Position numbers and translations under genes: made by a program. From JAUVPY01 sp034412795 (GTDB taxonomy: Bacteria; Chloroflexota; Anaerolineae; 4572-78; NAK82), in contig DAOUMD010000283.1 of the NCBI GenBank assembly GCA_034412795.1, forward strand, positions 12,818 to 76,817: a stretch of DNA of 64,000 bases. The letters are read 5' to 3'. Within the stretch, counting starts at the first letter, position 1, and each line of letters starts with the position of its first letter. The notes beneath the pieces are model-generated. The model made no database searches. It was not told where the DNA came from and was given only the letters and a program-made list of their open reading frames with translations. Of this stretch, positions 31,471 through 39,625 are shown one piece after another.

Positions 31471-31663
31471 CTTCTCCTTTCAGGGCGCACCAGTCACCGC
31501 AGGCGACGGTGTATTTCCCCTCAGTGATCGGTGCATTCTCGTAGTCGTAGTCCCAGGTGTTCCAGTTACCCCGGGCCTGATACCAGGCGCAAACTACGGC
31601 TTGCCTGGGTGGCAGGGTGTAGACCTGCTGCTCGCCGGTGGCCAGGTTGGTGACTTGTGTCAC
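31454..31663 (-). CDS. Small phage protein of unknown function
   Basis: 69 residues from GTG 31663, with GGAGGAG upstream; the frame stays open further upstream but over the neighbour. Contains YQARGNWNTWDYD and GKYTVACGDW, a pattern I associate with small phage proteins of unknown role. Confidence 0.7.
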   Translation of the reverse strand: MTQVTNLATGEQQVYTLPPRQAVVCAWYQARGNWNTWDYDYENAPITEGKYTVACGDWCALKGEDDAQL

Positions 31664-31664
31664 G

Positions 31665-32006
31665 CTACTCCTCCAGTTCCGGGATCGGGCAGCTCTTGCA
31701 TACGTCGTGCTCTTCGATATGCCGAACCTCTTGCTTCTCGAAGTAGAACGTGCGGCAGGCCGGACACTCAACAGCTTCCTCGACGAAGGGGCCGGTGTCG
31801 AGTACCTGGGTGTGATCCACGCTCTCGATGTCGGCCTGGATGTCGGGGTGGTCGTTGACGTGATCGGCCAGGTGCTCTTGAGCAATGGCCTCCAGTGAGT
31901 ACTCGCCGGAGTGGTCGATGACGTTTTGGTCGATCCACAGCTTGAATCGCACGGTCGCGATGATCTCTACCGTGGCGTTAGTTTTGATCATCGGTGCGTG
32001 GCTCAT
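31665..32006 (-). CDS. Small phage protein with a C-terminal zinc-ribbon-like site
   Basis: 113 residues from ATG 32006 (AAGGAGG). Begins with a beta strand segment (TVEIIATVRFKLWI) and ends with CPACRTFYFE...VCKSC, a likely four-cysteine zinc site. Confidence 0.7.
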   Translation of the reverse strand: MSHAPMIKTNATVEIIATVRFKLWIDQNVIDHSGEYSLEAIAQEHLADHVNDHPDIQADIESVDHTQVLDTGPFVEEAVECPACRTFYFEKQEVRHIEEHDVCKSCPIPELEE

Positions 32007-32328
32007 CGTTTTCCTCCTTATCCCCATTCCACATCCAGGTGATGACGGCTGGGCTAACCAGGGCTTTCACTTCAGCAAGTTCTCCATTGCGAACAACGTG
32101 ATAGGCAATGGGGCCAACCCCACCGATGGTGAGTCCGTGTATGTTGGGTGGGGATGCTTCCATGTCGCCCAGTATCTCTTCTGGCTCTCGACCCAGCAGG
32201 TCGATGCTCAACTCGACGACTGCGTGGATACGGTTTATCTGGCGGCAATCGTCGCACAGGGCGCCTCCGCCTTCGGTGAAGTTGCGGTCGTTAAGCCCGG
32301 TCGGGCTGCCGCAGTTGTCACAGTACAT
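31978..32328 (-). CDS. Phage protein with an N-terminal zinc finger
   Basis: 116 residues; AGGAGG upstream. Cysteine pairs CDNCG and CDDC frame a short N-terminal zinc ribbon. The rest is unknown. Its stop overlaps the next gene by 29 bases. Confidence 0.7.
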   Translation of the reverse strand: MYCDNCGSPTGLNDRNFTEGGGALCDDCRQINRIHAVVELSIDLLGREPEEILGDMEASPPNIHGLTIGGVGPIAYHVVRNGELAEVKALVSPAVITWMWNGDKEENDEPRTDDQN

Positions 32329-32393
32329 AGTTACCTCCTATTCTTCTCAGGATGGGGTGTGGCTGTCGGTGGTGTGGGAACCTGATGCTTTGA

Positions 32394-32502
32394 ACTGAAC
32401 GGCCACACGCTTAACCTTGTGGGACCGCAGGGTGGTTTTATCATAGTCTGGGCAGCGAGTTTTCCACTGTCCTACGTTGGCGGGCGTGTTGAAGCGTTAG
32501 TT
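32394..32502 (+). repeat. Possible attC-like site
   Basis: Left end ACTGAACGGCCACACGC and right end GCGTGTTGAAGCGTTAGTT are imperfect inverted repeats 109 bases apart, ending in a GTTRRRY-like heptamer (GTTAGTT). This resembles an integron recombination site. It precedes rather than follows a plus-strand gene, so the call is weaker than for 59998 and 61108. Confidence 0.35.
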
Positions 32503-32574
32503 ATAGCCGCCTAAGGCATGGGTGCATGGGAATTCTGAATGGAAATTGCAGGAAAGGGATGGGATGGGACGCCA

Positions 32575-32604
32575 TTGAAAGCAAGAGGAAAAATGTGGTA
32601 TACT
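32575..32604 (+). promoter_or_regulatory. Phage-type promoter of the membrane moron
   Basis: TTGAAA (32575-32580), 18 bases, TATACT (32599-32604), core ATGTGGTATACT as at 24645 and 62024. The 116-base leader to the gene at 32721 has no other gene. Confidence 0.7.
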
Positions 32605-32720
32605 ATAAGCAATGATCTCTTAGCGCAGTTGCAGGCTCTTCATGCTAGTTCTTATCGGGTGATTGTTGGTTGCAAAACAGCTATGCTGCCCCTGGCTTTG
32701 CAGGAAGGAGGTCATCAAGA

Positions 32721-33524
32721 ATGGGCGAAAGCAGTGATAAATCCAGAAGCAGTTTCAAGAATTGGATTGCTGCCATAGGCGGTGTTTTGGGGCTTTTCCT
32801 TACCTTAGTTACAGTGATAAGAATACTCTTTACCTCGACTCAAGATCCACAGACCTTCCGGCGTGTTTCCATCGCTGGCTTCATTCTTTATGTTCTGGGC
32901 ACCCTGGGGGTATTCTTTAAAGCGGAGAATGTGAAGTCGAGTTGGCGCTCAGCAAGTCTTTTTTTGCTTTGCATTGCCACTGCTGCCTATTTCATGTGGA
33001 TAGGCACCTGGATCAAGGTATCGCCCGCTGATGATTGGCCACCAGACTTGATCAGCTACTATGACTTTGAAACTGATACTGACTTGGAAGGTTGGTCAAA
33101 AGGGGTAACGAGATCAAACGAGCACGCCTTTAGTGGTCAGTATGCGCTGAAGGCTACATTGCCCGTTCAAGCGGATCAGGAAACAAGAATATCTGTTAGT
33201 TGGCAGCATGAGTTCACAGCGGATGTGGTCATCGGGCAAATCTACTGGCCCGCGAATGAAGATGTGAACATCGTCTGGGCACAAGTCTGTGTTCCACTGG
33301 CGAATTGGGACTGCGCTGGTCTCCTTGAAAAGAAAGGTGGGTGGGATACATTTGTCTTGGATTTGTCCGAAATGGAAGTAGGTGACCCTCCAAGGAAACT
33401 GAATGGACTTGTCTTGCCTGGACTCCACTTTCAAGGGCAGTTGCGCGGTACTACGGGCACTGACATTAGCACGATACCGATATATTTCGATACCATTCAG
33501 ATCTACCGCGACGGAAGAGAATGA
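32721..33524 (+). CDS. Membrane-anchored moron protein with outer beta domain
   Basis: 267 residues from ATG 32721 (AAGGAGG nine bases upstream). Three membrane helices in the first ~110 residues, then an extracytoplasmic domain (DLISYYDFETDTDLEGWSKG, ALKATLPVQ, IPIYFDTIQIY) whose layout resembles carbohydrate-binding jelly-roll modules. Opposite strand, own promoter and terminator: a moron that could alter the lysogen's surface. No family assigned. Confidence 0.72.
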   Translation: MGESSDKSRSSFKNWIAAIGGVLGLFLTLVTVIRILFTSTQDPQTFRRVSIAGFILYVLGTLGVFFKAENVKSSWRSASLFLLCIATAAYFMWIGTWIKVSPADDWPPDLISYYDFETDTDLEGWSKGVTRSNEHAFSGQYALKATLPVQADQETRISVSWQHEFTADVVIGQIYWPANEDVNIVWAQVCVPLANWDCAGLLEKKGGWDTFVLDLSEMEVGDPPRKLNGLVLPGLHFQGQLRGTTGTDISTIPIYFDTIQIYRDGRE

Positions 33525-33572
33525 GAAAACGCTAGATTATGTACGAAGACAATTAAGATGTGCTCGACCAAG

Positions 33573-33604
33573 AAGGTCACACCCCATTTGAAAGGTGTGA
33601 CCTT
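33573..33604 (+). terminator. Hairpin terminator after the moron
   Basis: AAGGTCACACC, 10-base loop, GGTGTGACCTT: a perfect 11-bp stem, followed by GTATCTCTTGT, only moderately U-rich. Confidence 0.65.
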
Positions 33605-33618
33605 GTATCTCTTGTGAC

Positions 33619-33712
33619 CTACAACCCCGCAGTCGCCTTCCCCACCGCAGTAATGTAAGGCCGCTCCCCATTCGCCCGCACGTAGATGCAGCGCATTTGA
33701 GCCAGCAAACCC
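33619..33712 (-). pseudogene. 3' remnant of a paralogue of the 37108 gene
   Basis: The minus strand reads about 30 codons (MRCIYVRANGERPYI, stop at 33619) that match the last residues of the 469-residue protein encoded at 37108-38517 (MRRVYASANGDRPYI). No start or further homology precedes it. It marks where a second copy, or the ancestral end of this operon, was broken by insertion of the moron. Confidence 0.75.
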
Positions 33713-33715
33713 TAC

Positions 33716-33937
33716 TTACTTCACCCTATCGTCGTCCCCCACGTAGGGATAGAGCTGCATCTCCGTCCAGTCGGTGTGCCTGGTGATGAAGTCGATGGCG
33801 ATCTCGCGTATGTCGGCGATGGGCTTGATGTCCCAGGGCAGCGTGCCCGGCTCTTCGCCGATCAGGGCGTGGAGCAGGTCGTAGATCAGGTTGTCTACGG
33901 TGTCTTGTTGTTCGATTTGCTTTTGGGTGAGTGTCAT
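33716..33937 (-). CDS. Small acidic phage protein
   Basis: 73 residues from ATG 33937, in ATGA overlap with the gene before it. Helical, no family recognised. It ends just before the gene remnant. Confidence 0.7.
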   Translation of the reverse strand: MTLTQKQIEQQDTVDNLIYDLLHALIGEEPGTLPWDIKPIADIREIAIDFITRHTDWTEMQLYPYVGDDDRVK

Positions 33938-34269
33938 TTCTCGACCTCTCTTGTATCCAGGATTTGGGCCAGGGCATCGGCTACTCGATTGAGCCATAAA
34001 CCCCAAACTGTCGGATGGCCGTGCTCTTCGTCGAACCGTTTGGCCCAGGCCCGCAAGTGAGTGGGGTAGGTACGTGTACCCCAGGTGCCCCATACAGCTC
34101 GGTACAGATCACGCAGCAGGTTTAACTCCTGTTCCTGCTTGCGCAAATCTGTCTCAGCTCGACTGAGGGCCTTGCCTGCGTCACGTAGGGTTCCTGGATC
34201 GTCCTCAGCCAGGTCGATGGCCTCACTGAGAACTTCTTGGGCAATACTGAGTGCATCCGGTAAATCCAT
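33934..34269 (-). CDS. Phage protein, helical, unknown function
   Basis: 111 residues, with a heptad-like N-terminal region (AEDDPGTLRDAGKALSRAE). Its ATG overlaps the previous stop (TGATG). Confidence 0.7.
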   Translation of the reverse strand: MDLPDALSIAQEVLSEAIDLAEDDPGTLRDAGKALSRAETDLRKQEQELNLLRDLYRAVWGTWGTRTYPTHLRAWAKRFDEEHGHPTVWGLWLNRVADALAQILDTREVEK

Positions 34270-34727
34270 CAGTCCGGTTCCTCCACGATGAATACCGCCA
34301 GTTCAGAGTTCTTCCTGATCTGGATGCGCACCATCCGTCCAATCATGCTGATCCCCTTTTGCACGGCGATCCCTTCAGCTTTGTGAGTCAGGTGCTCGCG
34401 CAGTGTCTCGCCGCGCAAGTCGTAATCCAACGTGTCGGCGATCTGGACCACCAGGATGGGCGCGTTCCAGGGCATTGGGGCCGGCCTGACGCCGGCTATG
34501 TCCAGGTAAGCGACGGCTCTTTGCAGGTCGTAGATGAACGGCAGACGATCTGTCTCGTTGTGGTCTGCAAGCCGGTCCTTTTGGATCTCCAGCTCGTCTA
34601 TAAACCAGGCCATCAGCTCTTCTGGCGTATGGGGTATGGGCCACCCTGCATCGGTAGCTCGCTGCTTCACGTACTCAATTAGCTCGTCGCCGATGATGCC
34701 CAGGGCTATGGTTGCTGCGAAGCTCAT
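34269..34727 (-). CDS. Phage protein of unknown function
   Basis: 152 residues; GGAGG upstream. N-terminal helices, then a beta-rich half (APILVVQIADTL, RMVRIQIRKNSELAVFIVEE). No motif recognised. Confidence 0.7.
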   Translation of the reverse strand: MSFAATIALGIIGDELIEYVKQRATDAGWPIPHTPEELMAWFIDELEIQKDRLADHNETDRLPFIYDLQRAVAYLDIAGVRPAPMPWNAPILVVQIADTLDYDLRGETLREHLTHKAEGIAVQKGISMIGRMVRIQIRKNSELAVFIVEEPD

Positions 34728-34799
34728 AGTGTTACCTCCGTGTTTATTGAGAAGGGGGGCTGACTGTGTTCGCGTACACGTCGAATGTGAGTATTCAAT

Positions 34800-35078
34800 T
34801 CAGCAGCCAGGTTTCCTTATGAGTTCCTGGTTCTCACGTTGGAACGTGAGCTTGTCCTCGATGTGCAGCTTCAGACCAGGCGGAAGGAGATCAAACTCCA
34901 CCGGGGTGCCAAGGTGTGGCCCTTCGGCAATACCCTCCAGCCACCAGCTTATGCCGTCAGATTGACCAGGACGCTCTGAAAGGGCCAGGGCTAACCAGCC
35001 GTCCCAGTGGTGCTCGACCAGGACGGTGTACTTGGCTTTGATCGGCTTGTCGGATTCGTAGATGGTTAGGTTGTTCAC
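34800..35078 (-). CDS. Small phage protein of unknown function
   Basis: 92 residues from GTG 35078, which overlaps the preceding stop as GTGA. Contains a copy of the dispersed palindrome near its end (codons for TFQREN). Confidence 0.68.
   Translation of the reverse strand: MNNLTIYESDKPIKAKYTVLVEHHWDGWLALALSERPGQSDGISWWLEGIAEGPHLGTPVEFDLLPPGLKLHIEDKLTFQRENQELIRKPGC
34830..34845. promoter_or_regulatory. Dispersed palindrome GTTCYNACGTNRGAAC, copy 2
   Basis: GTTCTCACGTTGGAAC, inside a coding region. Confidence 0.75.
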
Positions 35079-35428
35079 GTGACCCTCTTCGTCAGGGTGA
35101 TCTTTTCGCAAGCTACCGTTCCGAGTGGGGCCGGGATTATCGGGCCTCTGAAACGATCACCGGCGTGCCAGAAAGCTAAGTAGCCCAGAGAGTTACCGCC
35201 AGATAGCACGCTGACGGGTCTGGCAGCCACGGCCTCAGCCTCCCACACCTGACCGCAATGGTCTTTGGCCCACTGCTTGGCCAGGTGCAGCCAGTCGAAG
35301 GCCAGCAGCGGTGTCCCGTGTGGTCCGATGGTTTCCACACCAGGCTCGTAGGTCACACAATGCTCGCCAGCGGCGAACATACTTCTCAGTTGTACGCCGT
35401 TGTAACGAACTACTTTGTAGACTTTCAT
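35075..35428 (-). CDS. Tandem paralogue family, member 1
   Basis: 117 residues starting MKVYKVVRYNG. With the three genes upstream it shares a start (K/VYKVV), a central VTYEPG followed by a G-P-xx-F strand, and an 'eiWeaEA' segment. Coupled to its neighbours by 4-base overlaps. The fold looks like an alpha+beta domain of about 120 residues; function unknown. Confidence 0.78.
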   Translation of the reverse strand: MKVYKVVRYNGVQLRSMFAAGEHCVTYEPGVETIGPHGTPLLAFDWLHLAKQWAKDHCGQVWEAEAVAARPVSVLSGGNSLGYLAFWHAGDRFRGPIIPAPLGTVACEKITLTKRVT

Positions 35429-35790
35429 GCGATCCTCCTGGTCAGTTTGATCCGGTCGGCAACTAGGATGTCGCCGGTCACAACGGGGTGGGCGTGTATG
35501 AATCCTGATTGCCAGTAGAAGGCCATGATGCGTGGGTTGTGGGTGGGCATGGGTATGCCCGCAACGGAATACACATTCTCGGCCTCACATTCCCACGCTT
35601 CGCGGGGATAGTGGGCAAGCGTGTTAAGATACGCCCGTGCCTCTTCCAGGTCGTCGAGGATAAACACCTTCCCGATTTTGGGCTTGACCCATTGGCCTGA
35701 CTCGTAAGTCAAGACGAATGATGGGGCCAGGTTGTAGGTCATAAGACTCACCTTCTTGCCGTAACGGATACTCACGACCTTGTAGTACAT
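35425..35790 (-). CDS. Tandem paralogue family, member 2
   Basis: 121 residues, start MYYKVVSIRYGKKVS, with VLTYESGQWVKPKIGKVFIL and WECEAENVYSV matching the family. Overlaps the previous gene by one base. Confidence 0.78.
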   Translation of the reverse strand: MYYKVVSIRYGKKVSLMTYNLAPSFVLTYESGQWVKPKIGKVFILDDLEEARAYLNTLAHYPREAWECEAENVYSVAGIPMPTHNPRIMAFYWQSGFIHAHPVVTGDILVADRIKLTRRIA

Positions 35791-36200
35791 CAGGCTCTCC
35801 TGTATACTCTCTCGATGAGCCTGATGCGATCACAACCCAGCATGATGGTCATTGGAGTGTGGTAGGTTGGGGGCTTGTTCAAATCTTGGTAAGCCCAGCC
35901 TCTTGCCCACAGATCGCGGATGAGACGTTCGGCCTCATTGCCCTTATGCCACCCCAGGTGGATGGCCGTCTTAACCTCACGTACACCTTCCGCTTCCGCC
36001 TTCCAGATTTCGACTGACCGGCAAAGAACAACTTCGGTGATCAGGGCCTTGGCATCGTCGAAAGTTTGGTAGGCAAAGAGCTGACCAACGGGAGCCTCGA
36101 CCCAGCGGTCGGTGCGGTACACGACTACCAACGAGTGCGGGAGCGGGGCATAGCTGATTAGCTCACTGCCAACACACTGCACGAGTTTGTAGACAATCAT
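35790..36200 (-). CDS. Tandem paralogue family, member 3
   Basis: 136 residues from ATG 36200 (ATGA overlap with the gene before), start MIVYKLVQCVGSELIS, with VVVYRTDRWVEAPVGQLFAY and IWKAEAEGVREV. The longer open frame upstream is a shadow of the neighbour. Confidence 0.78.
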   Translation of the reverse strand: MIVYKLVQCVGSELISYAPLPHSLVVVYRTDRWVEAPVGQLFAYQTFDDAKALITEVVLCRSVEIWKAEAEGVREVKTAIHLGWHKGNEAERLIRDLWARGWAYQDLNKPPTYHTPMTIMLGCDRIRLIERVYRRA

Positions 36201-36586
36201 GCTGCCATCTCCAACTCTTCTACTTCTTCGTAGACAAGCCGTGGTGTGGCGTGTGGTTCGCTGATCCAACGCAGCCGGTGACCATCCACTCGATACCAGA
36301 CGTTGATCGGCAGTGTGGCACGGATTCGCTCGTCCAATTTTGCTTGTTCGTTGCCCAGCCGGCATGACCGGCTTCTGAGGTCGTGTTCGCGGGCAGCGAG
36401 TTCTCCCTTGCGTCGATCAATCGGCATCAGTTCTGACAGGCTCTCAATCTCGTCGGGGTATTGGAGTTCACCGAATTGCTCCTTGATACGTCCCAACTGG
36501 TGGCCAATCTCATCTAACTGTTGAGTCACTTCAATCCAACGCAGGATTGCGGGGCGAAGCTCTTCGTCTGAAAGTTTCTCAGTCAT
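36197..36586 (-). CDS. Coiled-coil phage protein of unknown function
   Basis: 129 residues. Residues 15-95 are mostly helical with heptads (QQLDEIGHQLGRIKEQFGEL). It separates members 3 and 4 of the paralogue family. Confidence 0.72.
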   Translation of the reverse strand: MTEKLSDEELRPAILRWIEVTQQLDEIGHQLGRIKEQFGELQYPDEIESLSELMPIDRRKGELAAREHDLRSRSCRLGNEQAKLDERIRATLPINVWYRVDGHRLRWISEPHATPRLVYEEVEELEMAA

Positions 36587-36638
36587 TTGATCCTCCTTAA
36601 TCTATGATCTAACGGAGACGCGATCACACCCTTGTACA

Positions 36639-37067
36639 TCACTTACCTCGTTCCTTGGGCCACACTTTACGAACAGGCCGGACCCATTGACACATGACTG
36701 TACCAGCAGGTATGGGATGGCAGGTCCAGTATCGGGGTTCAATCTCACCCTTGTGGAAGCTCACCACACTGGTGATGGAAGTGGGGTAAGCCAGACACCA
36801 ATCTGACGGTTCGGTCCTCTCGTCCGGCTTGGCTGCACACCCCCATATCTCAAGGTTGTGCATGCTGTTGTAGCGGATTATGCCGCTCGCGAAGTCGTGG
36901 GCGTGGCTGAACCCCACAAATGGCAGTTCTGCTCTGAACGCATAGAGTGGGGTGCGCTGCACACCGTAGGTGCGTTGACCAGGTTCGTAAGCAACCTGGG
37001 CCGAGTGCCTGGCCCAGACACTTAACATTTGGCCGTCTTTGCGCATGACGACTTTGTAGACTTTCAT
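36639..37067 (-). CDS. Tandem paralogue family, member 4
   Basis: 142 residues, start MKVYKVVMRKDGQMLS, then VAYEPGQRTYGVQRTPLYAF and LEIWGCAAKPDE. Closest in its start to member 1. The group probably arose by tandem duplication in the phage. Confidence 0.78.
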   Translation of the reverse strand: MKVYKVVMRKDGQMLSVWARHSAQVAYEPGQRTYGVQRTPLYAFRAELPFVGFSHAHDFASGIIRYNSMHNLEIWGCAAKPDERTEPSDWCLAYPTSITSVVSFHKGEIEPRYWTCHPIPAGTVMCQWVRPVRKVWPKERGK

Positions 37068-37107
37068 GACTTCACCTCCGAAAGGAGGGAGACTGAGCCC
37101 CCTCCCT

Positions 37108-38517
37108 CTATAGTGTTTTGATCACCTTCCCTACCCTCGCAATGTAAGGCCGATCACCGTTGGCCGATGCGTACACCCGGCGCATCATGGCCAACAGACC
37201 GTCTTTGCGACCGTGCGGGACGGCGATGCGCCCCACCTGCCCGGCGGCCTGGTTCCAACGTAGGAACGTGTCGTCGGCCAGGATCACGCCCCGCACATCG
37301 GCGGAGACGACCATCAACTCGTTGGCCACCCAGCGCACCGGCTTGTGGGCGTCGGTCTTGGCTTTCTTCGCAGCCTGAAGTACGTCGGGCAGAGGCAACT
37401 CGGCAGCCACGGCGCGGAAGTAGGTCAGGTTGTAAGCCACGTCACCCATCCCGGTCCACACGCCGGCCCATATCTTGGTGTTGTCCTCGATCTCGACCCG
37501 CTTGCGCATTTTGGCCTGGGCGATCCAGTGGCGTTCGAGTTGAGCCTCAAAGTTACCGGCCCAGGTGTCGGCCACCCGTTGTTCCTCTTCGGGGAAACGT
37601 GGCGTCCAGTCGGGCTCACCACCGTCCTCCAGGATGTCGTCCATCTCCTCCCGGTAGTCCTGCATCCAGCGATATAGGGAAATACCCAGCGGCGTGCCGT
37701 CCACGTGAGATTTGCCGGGAAGCTGTTTGGTCAGCTCGGCCATCTCCTCGCGGGAGAACCTGGTGGACGACACGAGCTTGTGGACGACGAGGCCCATAGC
37801 CACAGTGTTGATCGCGTCGTCCAGGTACAGCCGGGTCGCGGCCTCCCACAGCTCATCCAGATAGCGGCGGATGGCCTGGCGCACGTGATCCCACTTGTCC
37901 TTGAACACCAGCCCGTGCTGATCGGCGTACTGGATGGCGCGGGTCGTGGCATCGCGCAGGTCTTGCCATTCACCCAGGCGGTAGAACTCACTCATGCCGA
38001 CCGGCTCCAGGTACTCGGCCCAACCTTCGTCGGGGTTGCGCAGATCGAAGTTGTCGTAGGTGTCGGGGTCGGTGCCGTCGTCGTTGCGGCTGTAGCCACC
38101 GCGCTGGCCCTCGAAGAAGGCCAGGTTGTCTTCGGCGGTCTGGTAAGGGCCGACGATGGGCAGTTCTTCTTCGTTGGCCAGGACGAAGGCGATCACCTCG
38201 CCCGGCTTCAGTTCTTCGGCCTCAAACACCTCGTCGGCCAGATCGCCGAGGGTGACCGGATCGTCGGCGTAGACGGGGGCCATTTGCAGGCGGCGGTTCC
38301 AGTTCTTGAGCGCCCAGTACACGCCCAGGTCTTTGTCGTTCTCGTCGAGCAGGTGGAACGCATAACATACGGCGTCCTTGTACTGCCGGGCCGTGCCGGC
38401 CAGGATCACCTTCTCGGCGTCGGGGTCGAAGTCATCGACCGTGGTGCCGTTGGCGCTTGCGGCGTGATTTGCGACCTCGTTTACGAGAGCCTTCAGTGCT
38501 TCCAGAAATTTGTCCAC
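37108..38517 (-). CDS. Large phage protein of unknown function
   Basis: 469 residues from GTG 38517 (AGGAGG upstream). Acidic, mainly helical, no recognised motif; the C-terminus is basic. A 3' remnant of a second copy lies at 33619-33712, and a palindrome copy lies at 37252-37267 (codons FLRWN). Possibly a DNA-metabolism or virion-internal protein; I cannot decide. Confidence 0.8.
   Translation of the reverse strand: MDKFLEALKALVNEVANHAASANGTTVDDFDPDAEKVILAGTARQYKDAVCYAFHLLDENDKDLGVYWALKNWNRRLQMAPVYADDPVTLGDLADEVFEAEELKPGEVIAFVLANEEELPIVGPYQTAEDNLAFFEGQRGGYSRNDDGTDPDTYDNFDLRNPDEGWAEYLEPVGMSEFYRLGEWQDLRDATTRAIQYADQHGLVFKDKWDHVRQAIRRYLDELWEAATRLYLDDAINTVAMGLVVHKLVSSTRFSREEMAELTKQLPGKSHVDGTPLGISLYRWMQDYREEMDDILEDGGEPDWTPRFPEEEQRVADTWAGNFEAQLERHWIAQAKMRKRVEIEDNTKIWAGVWTGMGDVAYNLTYFRAVAAELPLPDVLQAAKKAKTDAHKPVRWVANELMVVSADVRGVILADDTFLRWNQAAGQVGRIAVPHGRKDGLLAMMRRVYASANGDRPYIARVGKVIKTL
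37252..37267. promoter_or_regulatory. Dispersed palindrome GTTCYNACGTNRGAAC, copy 3
   Basis: GTTCCAACGTAGGAAC, inside the 469-residue gene. Confidence 0.75.
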
Positions 38518-38750
38518 GTTCGCCTCCTATTGCGTTTATGCGGACATCCTTTAGGGATTTGTTGTCAACTACCATATCCAGTGACCGGCGATTGCAGTGT
38601 TTCCGATCACGGCGTTGCCATTTGTGTTCCACAGGTCAACTCCTCTATCGTTTTATGACCAATCGGTTGACGTGTTGACCTCACACTCACAAAGATAGGG
38701 TGACTAGGCCGAAGCCCAACCACCCTTGTCTTAAATCGGACCGATCAGGT
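38518..38750 (-). other. Gap with a possible small basic ORF
   Basis: A GTG at 38632 with GAGGAG upstream opens a 66-residue basic frame that would overlap the large gene by 86 bases; I do not count it as a gene. ACCAATCGGTTGAC (about 38651-38664) contains the CGGT half-site seen near other phage promoters. Confidence 0.35.
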
Positions 38751-39170
38751 CTAGAAAGGAATCTCATCTTCCGGGAACTGCGCCGGAGCCGCCTCAGCCT
38801 GGGGAGCTGAACCGTTGGAGCCGTTGCCACCACCCAGGAAGCGCACGCTCTCGGCGGTCAGCTCGAAGGACGCACGAGCCTGGCCGTCACTGCCGGCCCA
38901 CACGCGGGGACCACCGTTCTCGTCGGGGATCAAGCGACCCTCGACGTAGACCTGCCGCCCCTTGGAGAGGTACTGGTTGCACGTCTCGGCCAAGCGGCGC
39001 CAGGCAGCCACCCGGAACCAGGTGACCTCTTCCTTCTGGGCACCCGCGCCGTCCGTCCAGCGGCGGTTGACGGCCACGCTGAAGTTGGCCACAGGGGTGC
39101 CGTCCGGTGTATATCGCATCTCCGGCTCGCTTCCCAGGTTCCCAATCAACTGAATTCGATGTCCGTTCAT
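38751..39170 (-). CDS. ssb: Single-stranded DNA-binding protein
   Basis: 139 residues from ATG 39170 (AAGGAGATTTTGAA upstream). OB-fold of bacterial SSB: HRIQLIGNLGSEPEMRYTPD, VANFSVAVNRRW, WFRVAAWRRLAETCNQYLSK, GRQVYVEGRL. A Gly/Pro/Ala-rich linker leads to the acidic tip EDEIPF that recruits partner proteins. It should serve phage replication with the DnaB, Prim-Pol and Sak4-like proteins. Confidence 0.95.
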   Translation of the reverse strand: MNGHRIQLIGNLGSEPEMRYTPDGTPVANFSVAVNRRWTDGAGAQKEEVTWFRVAAWRRLAETCNQYLSKGRQVYVEGRLIPDENGGPRVWAGSDGQARASFELTAESVRFLGGGNGSNGSAPQAEAAPAQFPEDEIPF

Positions 39171-39236
39171 TTCAAAATCTCCTTTTTGAGTATGTATTTG
39201 ATCCTGGCCTAAGCAGCCAGTTGATCGCTTGTTGTT

Positions 39237-39360
39237 GACCGCGCAAGCGGTACTACCCTCCAATCTTGCCAGCCTGGAGGGGCGCTTCTTTGAGCACCCC
39301 TCCGACTGACAAGACGCAAAAGGAGGTGTACTTTTCTTTCGCCGCGAAGCGGCACTATCT
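39237..39360 (-). repeat. Two ATAGTA-hairpin elements in the ssb leader region
   Basis: On the plus strand CCGCGCAAGCGGTACTA (from 39238) and GCCGCGAAGCGGCACTATC (from 39341). Each is a 4-5-bp GC stem next to TACTA/ACTATC. Between them lies a G-rich hairpin (GGAGGGGCGC...GCACCCCTCC). The stretch 39171-39441 holds no gene. Confidence 0.6.
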
Positions 39361-39441
39361 ATCCCGCCCAATACGTGAGGAGGAGCAGGATGACAAGGCA
39401 CGCATCAATACACAGCAACCAGATGACGAACTGCTTGAACC

Positions 39442-39624
39442 TCATCCGTCCATCACCTGATCCAACTCACGAATGAGCATATCCAGGTTAGCAATCTGTT
39501 GCGCAGCCTTGGCCAGGCTGGCCCAGTGCCCATCCTGAAACATCTGCCACGCTTTACATTCGAGCTTGCGTTTGCGGACAAAAAGTGTCCCTCTGCGGAT
39601 TTCGATCTGTCTCAGTGTTTGCAT
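39442..39624 (-). CDS. Small basic phage protein
   Basis: 60 residues from ATG 39624, two bases after the RNase H stop region. Basic N-terminus, helical C-terminus (AAQQIANLDMLIRELD). Unknown function. Confidence 0.62.
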   Translation of the reverse strand: MQTLRQIEIRRGTLFVRKRKLECKAWQMFQDGHWASLAKAAQQIANLDMLIRELDQVMDG

Positions 39625-39625
39625 C

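Noticed and set aside
31664..31885. N-terminal extension of the 69-residue gene at 31454
   Set aside because: The extension is antisense-like Ser/Thr/Arg-rich sequence lying over another well-supported gene; GTG 31663 has a strong ribosome binding site.
38432..38632. 66-residue basic frame from GTG 38632
   Set aside because: It has a possible ribosome binding site but overlaps the large gene by 86 bases in a different frame; left as a possibility in the gap note.
39266..39460. Plus-strand frame upstream of ssb
   Set aside because: Opposite strand without promoter or known motif, overlapping hairpins and another gene's end.
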